Origin: Steinernema hermaphroditum
Lineage: Eukaryota; Nematoda; Chromadorea; Rhabditida; Steinernematidae
DNA length: 64,000 bases
Reading direction: 5' to 3'
Assembly (NCBI GenBank): GCA_030435675.1
Contig: CM059624.1
Span: forward strand, 8,642,769-8,706,768
In this document: positions 47,690-59,041 of the stretch, piece by piece
How the letters are laid out: each line of letters starts with the position of its first letter
Position numbering within the stretch: the first letter of the stretch is position 1
The notes under the pieces: model-generated
The model's input: the letters and a program-made list of their open reading frames with translations, nothing else
Databases searched by the model: none
Told to the model about the DNA's origin: nothing
Made by a program: the position numbers and the translations under genes

Positions 47690-48427
47690 GTGGTCGCCCT
47701 GGACACGCGTCCCCGGCTCGGCGACCCCATCCGCGAAGTCGACTCCTTCCTCTGTTCTATTTTTTTTTCCAGAAGATTGAGGATTCTGCGGGAGTGGGGA
47801 ACGGGTTTCGGATGGAATGCCGGAGGCGGACAGGAATAATTTGAATCACAAAAAGTGAAATATCTCTTTGCGAGAAATGCGGTGACCGACTGTACGCTAA
47901 ACGGTCACAAAAACGAGAATGATCTGATCTCGGCTAGAGGCGCGTTGGGACAGATGTTTACGGACTTGAAACGACCAGATGCGCAAAAGGGCGAAGAAAA
48001 AGGGACAGCTGCGTCGGATAGAGAATGGCATCTCTCTGCGGGTTTAAGGTGGCCCTGGTTTCAGGACCTCTTCGAAACGGCGGCGTCATGGGGAAGTACC
48101 TCCGATAATCTGCATTCCGGGTTGTAGAACGTCCTCTCTCTTCTTAAGATCATGTCTGCGTAATCATGTCGAACTACATAAAAAGGGCCACGAAAGAGAA
48201 AAAATCTGGGACACCTCAAGAGCACGCAGGGAGAAACTCGTATGAGACCTGGCTGGGCAGGACATCGACACTTCATAATGAATCGTGTCCCAATACTCTT
48301 TGAATGGAAGTAATAGCAGAGTTATGCGGGATCGGGTTTTTGGCGGGCCCAACTCTGGCCCGTATGACTTCTTTCTCTAAATCCATTCTTATCCAATAGG
48401 AATTTTCACTTCCAAGTTAATCAAGTC

Positions 48428-48852
48428 GGCTCTATGCAAGAATTGTGCACATAATTAATTTCGTAAGAAGGTAAAGTTAGGATTTAGGCTGCGGCCGGAC
48501 CGCAGACTAGCTCTGTATTTATTTTTTGGAACGGGCTAACATCCAGGCTTCGCTTAGGCAAACCCCGGCTTGGATTAGGCTCCAGCTTAGGACTATGCCT
48601 ATGGATTTATCAAGACTACAGGGCTCGCCTTTCGGACTCGCTTAAAATTCATAGACATAGTCCTAAGCCGGAGCCTAAGCCAAGCCGGGGTTTGCCTAAG
48701 CGAAGCCTAGAAGCAAGAAAATCCTAAATTTCGTTTCTAGCGAAGCGTAGAAGCAAGAAAATCCTAACTTTACCTTCGAAATTAATTATGTTCACACGTT
48801 TCGAATTACGTGCACACGTAATTCATAATGTGCACAATTCTTGCATAGAGCC
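48428..48852. mobile_element. MITE with 8-bp target duplication (hAT-like)
   Basis: The ends GGCTCTATGCAAGAATTGTG (48428) and its complement (to 48852) are inverted repeats. The similarity continues inwards through GGTAAAGTTAGGATTT and a long internal foldback (CTTCGCTTAGGCAAACCCCG at about 48547 versus its complement near 48695). Both sides carry the exact octamer ATCAAGTC (48420-48427 and 48853-48860). An 8-bp duplication is typical of hAT-family insertions. There is no coding capacity. Confidence 0.9.
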
Positions 48853-48991
48853 ATCAAGTCTGCTAAATGAGGCCCAGTTGTAAGAATTCGCTGATGCCAA
48901 GCCTTGTTTTACATGCAAACAACAGTTTTTGGATGTGATGAAGATATGACATGCCTCTAAACTGACACACGTACCCAGGCATATCTGTCTT

Positions 48992-49700
48992 CGGCGGCGT
49001 CATCGCAACTGATCCCAAGACAACTGATCCCAGGGACAACTGATCCCACGATGTCCAAATAGCTTTCGGCGGTGTACCGACAATTGCGCGAGAATAATTC
49101 GTGATCGGATAGGTGGTCGTTCTGTCGTCGATCGGATACCGCGCATCTTCTGGATACAGCCTCTTTGTCGCTTCGAAGCCCGCGCACATTGATGGGATAG
49201 CTGTCTTCAATTCGGACGTCGCGCTCTGCGCCGAAGAAAGAAGATCAGCAGCTACTACGTTGACATACGGTTCTCCTTTGAGCATTATGAGATATCTTGC
49301 ATGACGAATGTCATTGATTCAAGCGTAAATGTATAGGTGGTCGTAATCGGTATAGGTGTATGGCCTTAGAAAGCGTAAGCTTTAGAGATCTTTTTTAGAG
49401 ACTTTAGAGATCTGAATTCATTTTGCATGTAGCATCATTCTTTTCGTATCGTCCCAAAGAGCACACAAGCCCTCGTAGACCCGGGCCACGGGAACGAAGG
49501 CCAGATTGACAGGAAACATATTTTCGCACAACTATCGGCACACCGCCGAAATCGATTTGGACATCGTGGGATCAGTTGTCCATGGGATCAGTTGCCCGTG
49601 GGATAAGTTGTCCTTGGGATCAGTTGTCTGGGATCAGTTGTCCTGGGATCAGCTGTCTTGGGATCAGTTGTACCCGACCCGTCTTCGGCGTTTTCATTCC
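48992..49700. mobile_element. Foldback element with arrays of GGGATCAGTTGTCC
   Basis: The right arm holds seven direct copies of a 14-16-base unit GGGATCAGTTGTCC (starting near 49568, 49584, 49600, 49616, 49630, 49645 and 49660). The left arm holds three copies in reverse orientation (about 49006-49048). Inside these, CACGATGTCCAAAT and TTTCGGCGGTGT form further mirrored segments (49048-49095 versus 49525-49570). The centre (about 49100-49520) is unique. The ends are not sharp and no target duplication was found. Confidence 0.75.
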
Positions 49701-50176
49701 AAAAACCGCCAATTTGCCGTTACAATTGTCGATAGAAGAAGTGAGCTAGATGCCGAGCGTCCTGCAGCGATTATTCGTCGCCGCGGATTGCGCGGAGTGT
49801 TCGGGTTTGAATGGGGACGAGGCGGGCGCCTCTTGTTTTGCAGCGTCAACCGACTTCAGCTGACAACCTTCCGCGTTGCTGTCCTCACGTGGGATAACAG
49901 GTGCCTGATGTGACACCGCGCGAAGCTGGCACGATGAATTATCGCCATTTTAGGCGTCCTGCCGGAAATGTCTTTCAGCTGCTGCTGCAAAACGCCCTCT
50001 TTTTCCGCCATTGAGGAAGACTGTCTGCGAAAAATGGCTAATTTACAGGTTGCGTGTCTGAGAAGCGGCTGTTTTTCGATCTGTCCCATTCTGCACGTTG
50101 CCGTCTGAGGAGCGGCTGTGATGTTGACTGCCAAAATTTCCTCTTTAGCTGCTCTCTTCTCGTGAGCGTTGAATTA

Positions 50177-50568
50177 AGGCTCGTTCATACTCAGCGTGAC
50201 GGTGACGAGCTGTTCATACTGGCCGTGACGTCACCGGTGACGTCGCCCGCGATATCACAGGCGACGTCATCGGTGATCCAGTATGAACACGTGCGTGACC
50301 GTGACGTCGCTGGTGGCGGCAATATTCCCGGTGCTGCGCCCTGAAAGTTCAATAACTATATACGGTATCTCGTTATTTTTCTTTTCCAAATACCATTGTC
50401 AGAGAAAAAGAAAAATGGCGAATACCGTAGTTATTGAGCTTTCAGGGCGCAGCATCGAGAGCACTGCGTCACGGTCGCCGTCACCAGCGCCGTCACCAGT
50501 GACGTCACCGTGACGGTCACGAGTGTGTTCATGCTGAATCACCGTCACGGCTGAGTATGAACGAGCCT
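50177..50568. mobile_element. MITE with TTA target duplication (PIF/Harbinger-like)
   Basis: The ends AGGCTCGTTCATACTCAGCG (50177) and its near complement (to CGAGCCT at 50568) are inverted repeats that extend into GTGACGGTGA segments. The interior is rich in GTGACGTCAC-type palindromes and includes an internal foldback around a TACGGTA/TACCGTA pair (50363 and 50424). TTA flanks both sides (50174-50176 and 50569-50571), the usual duplication of PIF/Harbinger elements. Confidence 0.85.
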
Positions 50569-50986
50569 TTACTTTCAAATGCAATGCAATAGAATAGAAA
50601 GACTGTTGAGTTGTCCATCGTTTTGCAAGATTGTTTTGTGTTGTTGAGCTGTTTCTGGAAAACACTCTCTTTTCGTGGCGCGAAATTTGCGCTGTTGGAA
50701 GGATAGTAAATGTTTCACTTTGCAGGTTGTTTGGGTGGTTAGCAGCTGTGTATCTTGGCTATAGATTGAGCTTTATAAACTGATTGTCAGGACTGACTGT
50801 TTTAGCAAGACGTTAACTTCTTGCTTCTGAAAAGATAATAGCGGCTTCCAGATGGAACTTTGTCTTCAGTGACAAAATGAGATCATTTTGCATTTGCTTT
50901 TTTCCATTATGAGGGTGCGAATCACGTCCGTTTTGCGCTTTTGTTTTATTTGCTAACTCACTCTAACCTCTTACAATTGCAGCTAA

Positions 50987-53983
50987 ATGACAAAACGAGA
51001 GGAGTGCGTCGCTTGTGCAGAGAAGAAGAGAAAAGTGTCGGAGCGGAGCTCTGCTCGCAAGCGCTCGTTTTCCGCCAAAGGTCGGATTTCCATATATGCA
51101 TCGCCAAGAACGCCGTCAGCGTCCGTACCCGCGTTGAACACTTACTACAACAAGCGTCGATCCTCTTCTGTGCCATCCAATGGTTCACATCGTCCACATT
51201 TTGCCGAAGACACCATTGTTTCTGCAAACCGTAGGCGCGAGCCACATATCTCTAAGCGCTCTCCATCACCTTCACTCCGTGAGGATATTGCATCGGGAGG
51301 ATCGTCGCCCACTCCGGATTACACAGTCGATGTACGTTTCTGATTTCGATTGTGGAAGCGGATTACTGCCTTTCGATAGCACTTATTACTTTGTATTTTG
51401 TTTAGGATTTCACCATCGAAAAGTGCAGGTCCGCCGTAGACCTGTGCATTCGCTCCAGAAAATTCTTGCGTGATGTGCGCAAGAAGGTGTTCGTTACTCG
51501 CCGAGACGCTGCTAAAAACAGAGGAGATGGATCACTTGCTGGAAAGATCCTGGAAGAAATGGAACAGGATATTCTCGACTGTCGCCAAAGCTCTGAGCTC
51601 CTCCAGTGGAAATTCGAAACTTTACGATCTGCTGACCTAACGAACGTGGAACGTGCAGTTTTCTACGTTGATCGAATTATTGAACTCAGTGGATGGCAAA
51701 TTGCTACCATCGATCTTCTTGAAAGGTTGTTCGATGTCTATCGGCAAAGAGTTTATCAGATTCTTCAGTGTGGAACGTGGCGCCTTATCTCCAGTCCGTC
51801 TTCACGAAGAGCTCTCAAAGCTTCTGAAACTGGTGGCTGAAGTCAGAGAGGAGAATGAAGAGAGGCGCGCAGCCTTGATGACTCCAAAGCGCAGCCGTCC
51901 GAAGCTGACACCTCTAAGCGCTTCCAAAGCCTCAAGATCCTTCACTAAAGAGTGAGATTTACTTACCTTTACGTTGGCTATGTCTGTCTGTATTCAGTCA
52001 CTCTCAGATGCTCGAAGATCGCATCACCGCCATTGGGGCTCATATCACTCACGAGGAAAGGTCGATTGATATGGAGGAGAGTCCCCGATACTCGCCTACT
52101 GACAGTCGAGCGAAAGACACTGATTACGACGTATCTTCCCTACAAGATTTCGAGGTCTCTGTCCGGGAATCTCTTTCCGAAGTTCCATCGGCTCACCCAA
52201 TTGATTCAGTGGTACCAGAAGCTGAGGCAGTGTCGGAGAGCATCCCAGCGCTTGTAGATGATGCCCGCACTCCTTCGCCTAATGCTGAAGAAGAGAAACA
52301 GTTGTCGAGATACTGGAAAATCGATGCCGTTCTTGATGAAATCGAATCCCCTGCAGCTGGCCATCTGACTCTCGAAGGCCGTAGCATTCACTCGTTGTCT
52401 TCGTTGGTCGATGAGAGTGAGCGAGAGCTGGACACAATCGCAGAGTCTTCAAAAACAGAAGCCATTCAATCTGATGCTGCCGAAGTTGAAGGACATGAAG
52501 ATGTTGTGGAGGTTGGAGCAGCTTCGATAGGCGAAGAGAAGTTCGAACTTGGACAAGGTGATCTGGCAACGGTCGCGGACTCCCAGGAAGTCAGCGAAAT
52601 TGGACTGGATTCGCTTGCGCAGTCAGAAAACAAGACTGAGAAGTCCACGACGGAAACAACTGAGAGCAAGTCCAAGACAGAATCCACATCACAGAGCGAA
52701 AGCACTGAAAGGTCGACGTCAAAGTCGAAGTCCACAGAACCATCGGAGTCGAAGGGTGACAAGCGACATGACGCAGCGGAAGAGCCATCAATAAGTGAGA
52801 TGGACGATGTATGTGGTACGGTACATGTTGGTATACACGTGCTTGCTTCAGGTCCAAACAGCCATGGATTCATCCTCTGCAAACCTGGACAGCATCTGGC
52901 AGAGCGAAGAAGGAAACAGTTTCAACTTGAGCCAGTTGAACTTCGATAGCTCCTACGGTCTGAACTCTTCATTGAGGCGTCGCACGTACATCAATGGTAG
53001 TACGATGGCAATGGTGCGGAACTCTTTGTCTCCAAAGGCCAAAACGCCACCACCGAAGCAGCGTGCTAACGCCCGATGGCCTAGTCCTACGAAGAGCGAC
53101 GGCAGGCCCAAGCAGCCGGAGTTCATGGACAACAACGATTCGCTCACGTTCGACCTATCCTGCGAACTCAACGACGTTGTCGTACCCGAAAGTGTGATTC
53201 CCGGACTGGATTTTGATGGTGACTTGTCGAAGCAAGATGAAGAAACTTTCTCTGTGCCGCATACCTACATGGTTCAGGGACAGCTCGACGTTGCCTGTGG
53301 AAGACTTAGGAAGTAAGTTGTCTACTTTTTCGGGGTGCCTTCTTGGTGGGCATGCCATGTGACACTCATTAAGCGCCTTATTTTAGAGAACTGCCGTCGA
53401 CAGTGGAGGAAATGTACCCGGAATTGACAAAAATCGCCGAACGTCTTCTGCCGTTCGTGCTCGGAAAGGCTGAAGAACCTCTCACGTATCAGAATTGGCT
53501 TGCTGTGGAGAAACAGATGGACCTTCGCGAGCAGTTGGTCATGTCGTACGAATCCTACGTCGATGATCTCTGCGTTGAAGTAGTAAAGAAACTAAATTTG
53601 CCTGGCGAGTTGCGATACTCTGTTCCACTTACTCGGTTTGCGAGCAAAGCGCCCTCGACTGTAGAGGAACTTGTCACTTTATTCGAAGCTCAACTGAAAG
53701 GGAAACTATCTACGATTAACAACAACTCCTGTATGTTCTAATCTTTTTTACATATTGGCTCTATCAACTGCGTTCAGATCAAGAATCTAATGAAGAGAAG
53801 CGCGGAGACCGTGTATATATCGACAAGAACAAGGCCCGACCGGAAACGGATCGGTTCGTCCTGGATGTTTTGATGCCTGACTGTTATGGAAAATTCGAAC
53901 AAGAACTCCAAGAGGAAATGCACAACGTAGATACAGAAGAATCAGAACTACTGACCAACACGACTACAAGCAGCATGCTTTAA
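50987..53983 (+). CDS. Unrecognised large Ser/Glu-rich protein with conserved C-terminal helical domain
   Basis: Seven exons join in phase: 50987-51331, 51406-51726, 51770-51952, 51998-52808, 52852-53312, 53387-53730 and 53778-53983. The ATG follows a TTGCAG acceptor by four bases. The N-terminus is basic (MTKREECVACAEKKRKVSER), followed by a helical segment (DLCIRSRKFLRDVRKKVFVT to LHEELSKLLKLVAEVREENE) and a long acidic, Ser/Thr-rich middle with SKSKTESTSQSESTERSTSK. The C-terminal third looks folded: MYPELTKIAERLLPFVLGKA, NWLAVEKQMDLREQLVMSYE, YVDDLCVEVVKKLNLPGELR and FVLDVLMPDCYGKFEQELQE. It has no membrane segment. The layout (disordered, then a helical C-terminal domain) is like large centrosomal or cytoskeletal scaffolds, but I cannot name a family. 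Confidence 0.82.
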
Positions 53984-54351
53984 GGACTAACCTCGACGTG
54001 TACATGCATTGTTATTGTTTTTAAAACGTTATTTAGTCCCGGAGACACATGTACCTATCCAGTTATATAAACATATCGTAGCAGTGTTCTATCCTGGTAA
54101 GAGAGCTGGTGGGTGGGGGTGATGGGGTTATTCTTCTCCGACGACATCCAGGTCCTTTTACTACGCACAGGTCGGGCGCTTTCAGTTGGCCTGGGGATGG
54201 GCCACACGCATATGCTTTCCCAACCCGAGTGAGCAATCACAGCCAATGACCATGTGCCCAACCTTTCTCTCGCAGAGGAAAAATCCGAACGATGCCCGTC
54301 TACGAGATCGCAGAACCCTTGTGCCCGGGACCAGGATACCAAAGTGCTTTA

Positions 54352-56327
54352 TCAAAGTCTGATACCGTACTTCTCCTCTTTATGGTTATATCGGGGAGGC
54401 AAAGAAGGCATAGGGTGCTCCATAGGTCCTACAGGGCGCCTAAGGGTGCGTCGGAAGTACCGGGAGATGAGGATGAAAATCATGATAGCGCTCTGGACGA
54501 GGTTCAGGATGGAGCTGCCCAGGAAGAGGGAGAGCTGACCGCCGATCTGAGAGAGGAGGCCGAAGAAGGTGGTGGTGGCCACCTCGGTTATGGCGGTGTA
54601 CTGTAGGTCGTTGTAAGAGACATCAATGCGGAAGCGGTAGGGTAGCACAGTGAGATCCGCCAGGGGGTCGATCAGTTTGATGTCCGTCCGCTCCAGGGAG
54701 ACGGAGAACTCCCAGCGGTAACAGGGAAGAAGGCACTGAAGGAAGGTTCACCTGTCAACTGGCTTGAAAGGAGAATGCGTTTGAAGAAAGACTATAGCTC
54801 AAAAGTGGGATGGGACCTACGTTGTGAGCCAAGTAGTTGTCACCCTGTACAGTTAGCGAGTAGTTCATCACGAAGTTGAAGGGTTCGCACCTGAAAGGAC
54901 GCAGATGACCCGAAGGACGCTCTTCGGGGAGCCCACGTTGGAAGAGTGACTTTGCGGTACTCGTCCATGTAGGGGTAGGTGCAGTTGAAGGGCTCCTCGA
55001 CGGAGTTCAGCAACCACTTCTCGAGGTAGCACGTCGCCTTGCTCACGGGCTCCTCGCTACAGATCTAGAGACGATTACTGTCATCCGAAGGCCGACGACG
55101 CCCACTTCTTCTGCCGGAAAGAGACTGATTTCCTCGGCCGAGATGCGCATCTTGTTCCACAGGTTGGGGTAGAGGTAGTAGCGCGGAAAGGGCGCCATTT
55201 CGGGTTTCTGCTCCCCGACGAACGAAATCAGTTGCTGAATTCGTGGAATTAGGGACCGTCATCAGCTTCCCTGTGGCCATCGGGCCTTTCATATGTGCAG
55301 ATCTAAGGGCAGAGGTGACACTTCTCCCAGCGACTTTCAGAGCTTCTCTAGATGCCCCATAAGTGTTCCGAGATGAGAAGAACAGACCCTGTTGGTCGGC
55401 AGTCGGTCGTCCATCTGGAGGGGCGCCTTCATTTGAATCCGGAGCTTGCCCAGTTCGTCGAAACTCTCCTGGAAGAGAGTTTTCGTACGGAAACAACGCC
55501 CGCGGCGGATTGTGTAGGTGGGTACCGTAATCTGTAGTGGCTGAGTTTAGGAAACGAGCTTCGAATGGGAACCTTGCAGCAGTCGAGGACATGGTTCCCG
55601 AGTTTACAGAACTGAAAGAACTCGTGGCACTGAAGGCCGTATCGATTGAAGAACTGAAAGGGAAAGGTTGCCGAGGGGCAAGGGGAAGGCAAACACCAGG
55701 TAGAAGAAACTGCGCGTCGTGTTCTCTCCGCGGAACTTGAGGTACATCTCGTCGAGTTCCTTGATCCTCTGGGGAGAGAAGTGGAAGAGGTCCGTCTTCT
55801 ACACTCCCAGAATCGGGATTACGGTAGTGGGGAGGCCCTCACCTGGAAGCCGCTGCCCATGAGGACGAAGAAGGCGAAATGCTTGACGTCCTCCTCGGAG
55901 TAGGCGTCAAGGTTTGGCCGGAAGAGCTCCTCCTCGATGAGGGAGAGGTTCAAGGTGGCGGGGTTGTCGGGGCACAGAGTCACCTGGGGCAGCTTCAGCT
56001 TCTCGACGGACTTCACGGTGATCAGGGTGGCGCTGGGCACATTGACGTACTCCTTCAGAATCCTAGAAGGGTGGCCTCTTCAGGAGGGGCTGGGGGCGAC
56101 TGACCTGAAGATCGTGTAGAGGCCGACGAGGAAGCAGACGAGGACGATGGCGAACCAGAGGAACTTGTACCACTGGCGCTTGGTGTGCAGGACGCCGTGG
56201 AAGCCGAGGTAGTCGAGGCCCGGGTAGTCGTCGGAGAGCGTCTGCCGCAGGAGCTCCCTCTAAAGAAGCGTTCGCTGAGGACCCTGAAGGGAGTTACCTT
56301 CGACCCTCTGGCTGCGGACTCCTCCAT
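54352..56327 (-). CDS. DEG/ENaC sodium channel subunit
   Basis: Ten exons (56298-56327, 56105-56259, 55843-56062, 55697-55798, 55573-55653, 55388-55531, 55106-55234, 54937-55064, about 54821-54890, 54352-54735) give about 480 residues. Degenerin/ENaC subunits assemble as trimeric, usually amiloride-sensitive, Na+ channels. TM1 is FLWFAIVLVCFLVGLYTIF. The ectodomain has KLPQVTLCPDNPATLN (the P-x-V-T-x-C motif), RYGLQCHEFFQFCKLGNHVL then DCCK, and TIRRGRCFRTKT, the family's C-x-x-x-F-x-x-C..CC..G-x-C pattern. The later CLLPCYRWEF is the C-L-x-P-C block. TM2, GLLSQIGGQLSLFLGSSILN, carries the G-x-S selectivity filter as GSS. The cytoplasmic N-terminus is short (about 40 residues). The subfamily (touch, acid or peptide gated) cannot be told. 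Confidence 0.92.
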
Positions 56328-58122
56328 TTTGCGGAAGGCACTTCAGGAGAAGTTGGATCGGGAGGAGACGACGGGGCCCACCTCCGAAAACGGCAACGCC
56401 CGACAGAGGCAACGCGGAGGAAACCGGTCTTCGCGGGTGGCGGAGATCCCGGACGGTGGCATTATGCATACAGAAGGTGGAGACCGTTCTAAAGGGGTCA
56501 GGGAAAACCGGCGGAGGTGAGACTCCCGCAGGGCGGCGAAGAGAGTTCTTGTCCGATCGATTACCAGTGGACTCCGAAAACGGTCCCTTTTTGCAGAAAT
56601 GTACTTTTCGAATTCCATGTAATCGGATTAGAGGCTTCTGATTCCGGTGACTCACGGGAGTTCCACGAACTCCTCACCTGTAACCACGGTAAGCATGGAA
56701 ACTACGGTGGTTCTACAGGGCCATATTAGAAGGGAGGGAGACTCGAATTCATCTCGGTCTTTGGAGTTTTGCATAAAACTTCGTCTAAGACACACTGACG
56801 TACTGTAGTCGGCCTTCTAGAGTTGTTAGGAACTCTTCTCACTGCATGCTTGTCCTCCTTATACGGAGATGAAGTTAGGGACAAAGAACCTGAACCTCTC
56901 TGGTGTTACTTGGGTTGTATGAGGTCCTGAAGCGATGTCCCTTACAAACTTGAAGATAGCTTTGTTGTTATGTTGACAGCCAGGGGCCGGTTTCACAAAA
57001 TGCAAACGCAAATCGCAATTGCGTTTCATGTTCAATGACTACGAATCCCTCTGTCTTTGGGAGCACATGTTTTTCTTTGTCGCTGAGCTGCTAGCACATC
57101 ACTTCTTTTGTTGTTGAATTACTCCGACATACAGTAAGCCGATGTTAGGAACGGGCCACAATTAGGTAAATGTCGCATGTTCGTATCAATTTGGGAGACC
57201 TGCAAACTGATTTTGAGAAGATTTAAGCGCATGGCTAATATGTAAGCAAATTTCGCAAGTGCGACCTGTCTACAGCAGGTCATAGTTTGGAAAGTTCGCA
57301 CGTTCGGTTAAGCTGTGGATCACCACAGAAGGGTGATTTATGCCAACTTTGCCGGTTTTTGGTGGGGGTAGGTTAATCTGCGACCCACCTCTGGTCCCGC
57401 CACGAACACCCAAACACTTTTCAAGGTGAATATCCAGTGGTAGTCAGAAAGTGGTAGACACAGTGATAAAGCACGAAAAAACAGCTAATTCTGGGTCAAA
57501 TTCTCAAGCGTTTCGTGAAATCGACATTTGCGTCGCAATTGCGAATTGCGTTTGCGTTTTGTGAAACCGGCCCCAGGAAACTGCGAACTCTCGGAATGGG
57601 CCATCTTTCGTGTTTTTCGATTTCAGATACCTTGAAGGGTAGTTGGATTCTAGAATCTTGATGACTTGGTCTAGAATTTTCATGCTTTCCCCTTCTTGGC
57701 TAAATTGGTCATTCATGGCGCGCGTTTTGCCCTGCGGATCGCACAGTTCGCTGTTTGGCGCTTCCGAGGTTTAGGCCTTCTGTGTGAGCACCAGCACGTC
57801 GTGCCCGATCGGTTTTGGGATGGGTAGCCATAGTTTGTGGTGATTTGTCTTGACGTCTTGGTCCTGACGCGATAGCGCTTCAGTCGCAACTCCGCCGACG
57901 CTTTTGCACGTCCTTCGCGTCGCGGTTCTCTTATTTTGCTTTCGGCCCGTATTGAATCGCGTTTGCGGAGTCCTTTGCCGAAGTACACAGTGTTTCTTCC
58001 TGAAAATTACTGGTGTATATTAATAAATTCGATGTGAAAGGCCGTTCGTTTATTTTTTTCGTCGCGATAGAGCCGAAGATCATTTCTGTGGTTTTTCGTT
58101 TACTTATCTGAATTCGATTTAG
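56328..58122. other. Divergent intergenic region with a foldback element
   Basis: This lies between the channel gene (minus) and the small membrane protein gene (plus). It contains the inverted-repeat element at 56983-57574. A CGATTTAG acceptor directly abuts the ATG at 58123. No other exon was seen. Confidence 0.5.
56983..57574. mobile_element. MITE with GGGGCCGGTTTCAC termini
   Basis: The left end GGGGCCGGTTTCACAAAATG (56983) and right end (complement, to 57574) match over about 40 bases, including GCAAACGCAA and CGCAATTGCG. The middle has no coding capacity. I see no clear target duplication, so the superfamily is not assigned. Confidence 0.85.
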
Positions 58123-58853
58123 ATGGCCCAGTTCCGATTCTCCCAGCTTGCTAACAGGGTTATTCCGTCAGCGGCACACAAGATTTCGGAAGTATGTATT
58201 GTTACATTTTCGCGAGGATGCGTTGCTTTGCTCGCGATCGCATTTCTGCATTTTGTGTTTTGTTGATTTCAGGCCGGATTAACCTCTGTCGTCCGTCCTG
58301 TTCAGCCCATTCTCCTCGAAAAGGACGTTCCAGATATGCTTTTGGCACGCGCCGTTCCCCGCACTCTCGGATCCATCCGCACCGCCGTCTCGGCGGTTCC
58401 CACCAATGCCGGCAAAGTTCCTCCTACTCTTGAGGAGTTCGATCCTCTGAACCCTGGAGAGTGGCAGCTTGGTGTAAGGCGTTGTGTCGTGCCAGACCAA
58501 CATATGTAATTTCAGGCTGCTGGTAAGATTCTTCCCCGCCTCCCCGAAGGAACAAAATGCGGCAAGCTTGTGATGGGAAAGTACGGCCTTTATGACCCTA
58601 AGTTGAAGAAGCGCGTTGATGCCTACTCGGTAAGCGCCTTGAATCCTGAAAGTTGCTTATTGTTTTATTTCAGAAAGCTCTTCTTGACGGAGCTAAGAGC
58701 GAAAACGCTTGCCAGGTTGACCGCAACATGACCTACGTTGCTAAGTTCTTGGCTTATATGTCCTTCGTGATTGCCCTTTGGAATCTCATCGTTCTCGTCC
58801 TTGGCAAGCCTCTCTGGCCTTATGCCGATCATGTGGCTCCTGGATCCGTCTAA
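58123..58853 (+). CDS. Small single-pass membrane protein, possibly mitochondrial
   Basis: Four exons (58123-58191, 58273-58473, 58516-58629, 58674-58853) give 187 residues. The N-terminus (MAQFRFSQLANRVIPSAAHK) is basic and amphipathic, like a mitochondrial presequence. The middle contains TLEEFDPLNPGEWQLGAAGK and KLVMGKYGLYDPKLKKRVDA. A single hydrophobic helix (FLAYMSFVIALWNLIVLVLG) near the end is followed by KPLWPYADHVAPGSV. The size, a presequence-like start and one helix suggest an accessory subunit of an inner-membrane complex, but I do not recognise which. AATAAA lies at 58933-58938, and the next gene's acceptor follows only about 70 bases later. Confidence 0.8.
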
Positions 58854-59041
58854 ATAGGGATCAACGTTGTACAAATTCTGAGCTGTTGCGATGAATGAAC
58901 GATTCCTATGTAATAGTGTGAATAGTGAAGAGAATAAATCTGTTCCTCTAGTGACGATCACGTAGCTCGGACAGCCTGTGGGTGTCAGTCGTGGTAGATA
59001 TTTCAGTTCTTAGTGGCCTGATGCAGATTTGTGGTTGAGGG

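Larger units (their letters stand above)
38094..48427. promoter_or_regulatory. GC-rich gene-poor block with dense transcription-factor motifs
   Basis: Over 10 kb I find no convincing exon chain apart from two small candidates (40061 and 47600). By eye, 38.6-45.6 kb contains about 14 CAGCTG sites, four of them the full 10-base palindrome ATCAGCTGAT. About ten TGA(G/C)TCA sites lie at 38982, 40828, 41148, 41546, 43673, 44855, 44900, 45925, 45958 and 46506. At least seven GTAAACA/TGTTTAC sites lie at 39197, 39511, 40937, 41234, 41715, 44414 and 44733. Chance expectation for each class is around one to two, so the enrichment is real. The block may be the upstream region of the VSDG-repeat gene or a large intron or control region of an unseen regulator gene. 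Confidence 0.6.

Noticed and set aside
48863..49285. 140-codon reverse-strand ORF
   Set aside because: It runs through the inverted GATCAGTT arrays of the foldback element and has no splice support or domain.
58123..58853. ATP synthase subunit g or COX4 for the small membrane protein
   Set aside because: Length and motifs do not match either family as I know them; left unnamed.
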